NCBI GenBank assembly: GCA_934663885.1
Contig: CAKUKW010000131.1
Location: 1 to 5,967, forward strand
Reading direction: 5' to 3'
DNA length: 5,967 nucleotides
Source of the DNA: an uncultured Tidjanibacter sp.
Lineage (GTDB): Bacteria > Bacteroidota > Bacteroidia > Bacteroidales > Rikenellaceae
Below the pieces are notes generated by a model, which was not told where the DNA came from, searched no databases, and saw only the letters and a list, made by a program, of their open reading frames with translations. Each line of letters starts with the position of its first letter. The first letter of the stretch is position 1. Positions 5,785 through 5,967 of this stretch are shown in pieces. The position numbers were made by a program, and so were the translations under genes.

Positions 5785-5834
5785 AAACAGGTGAACCGCA
5801 GCAAATTTATTTGTAGGCGGTTCACCTGTTTTCA
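5785..5834 (+). terminator. Long hairpin terminator of the tRNA-Ser transcript
   Basis: AAACAGGTGAACCGC (5785-5799) pairs perfectly over 15 bp with GCGGTTCACCTGTTT (5817-5831). The loop contains a further 5-bp stem, CAAAT with ATTTG. The descending arm ends in TTTT, 38 bases past the tRNA. A smaller hairpin GCCC-TACA-GGGC (5766-5777) lies between the tRNA and this stem. Confidence 0.8.
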
Positions 5835-5950
5835 TGGCAATATGTGCACGGTAATATTATAAATATTGCAAGGTTTCCCATCCGCGAAAAAAGCGAACGA
5901 AGCGAGCGCAAATACCCCACGGCTTCCCAGGCAAAAACGAGTCTTCGAAG

Positions 5951-5967
5951 AAAACGAAGTTAATCCC
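5951..5967. repeat. Possible edge of a third E-family repeat
   Basis: The last 17 bases (AAAACGAAGTTAATCCC) resemble the outer flank of E2 on + at 2964-2981 (AAACCGGAGTTTAATCCC), with about 15 matches and one gap. In E2 this sequence leads directly into the GCTATGC end of the element. A third copy in the same orientation may therefore start just outside the window. Confidence 0.3.

Noticed and set aside
5457..5835. Two minus-strand frames (97 and 65 residues) overlapping the tRNA
   Set aside because: They are antisense to tRNA-Ser. The peptide containing GGFEPPVPLRVRQFSK is the familiar false product of reading a serine tRNA backwards.
1..5967. CRISPR array, transposase, phage or defence system
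   Set aside because: There are no regularly repeated direct repeats with unique spacers, and no frame resembles a transposase, integrase, Cas or toxin-antitoxin protein.

Overview
The window looks like chromosomal DNA of a member of the Bacteroidota, probably Bacteroidales; an Alistipes/Rikenellaceae-like source is a guess. The clearest sign is the promoter in front of the tRNA, TTTG-N19-TATATTTG, which matches the Bacteroidota primary sigma consensus (TTTG / TAnnTTTG). Start codons also lack Shine-Dalgarno sequences and sit behind A/T-rich leaders, and there is a small lipoprotein with an acidic stretch after its lipidated cysteine.

Layout, left to right. (1) Positions 1-377 hold the 3' end of hutI (imidazolonepropionase, histidine degradation) on +. 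A 257-residue hypothetical lipoprotein gene (432-1205, +) follows. (2) A 414-base gap (1206-1619) carries a hairpin-bearing repeat (E1), a second perfect hairpin, and a terminator shared with the convergent purA. (3) purA (1620-2903, -) and purB (3112-4416, -) read in the order purB then purA. Together they make the AMP branch: PurA joins IMP and aspartate to adenylosuccinate, and PurB splits it to AMP and fumarate. PurB also acts on SAICAR in IMP synthesis. Their 208-base spacer contains a second repeat copy (E2) of the E1 family. (4) Positions 4417-4924 hold the purB leader, a strong minus-strand terminator, and about 340 bases with no convincing gene, possibly a decayed gene or dispersed repeat. 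(5) A 115-residue soluble, charged, His/Gly-rich protein of unknown function (4925-5272, -) has a hairpin just past its stop and a structured leader. (6) A tRNA-Ser(GCU) gene (5661-5747, +) has its own promoter and a long terminator hairpin. The last bases resemble the outer flank of E2, so a third copy may begin at the right edge.

Most genes here are housekeeping. The most notable non-genic signal is the E1/E2 family. Its flanks are conserved while its stems differ in sequence but stay paired, as expected of a structured repeat (REP/MITE-like or an RNA element). No phage, transposase, CRISPR or defence gene is visible.
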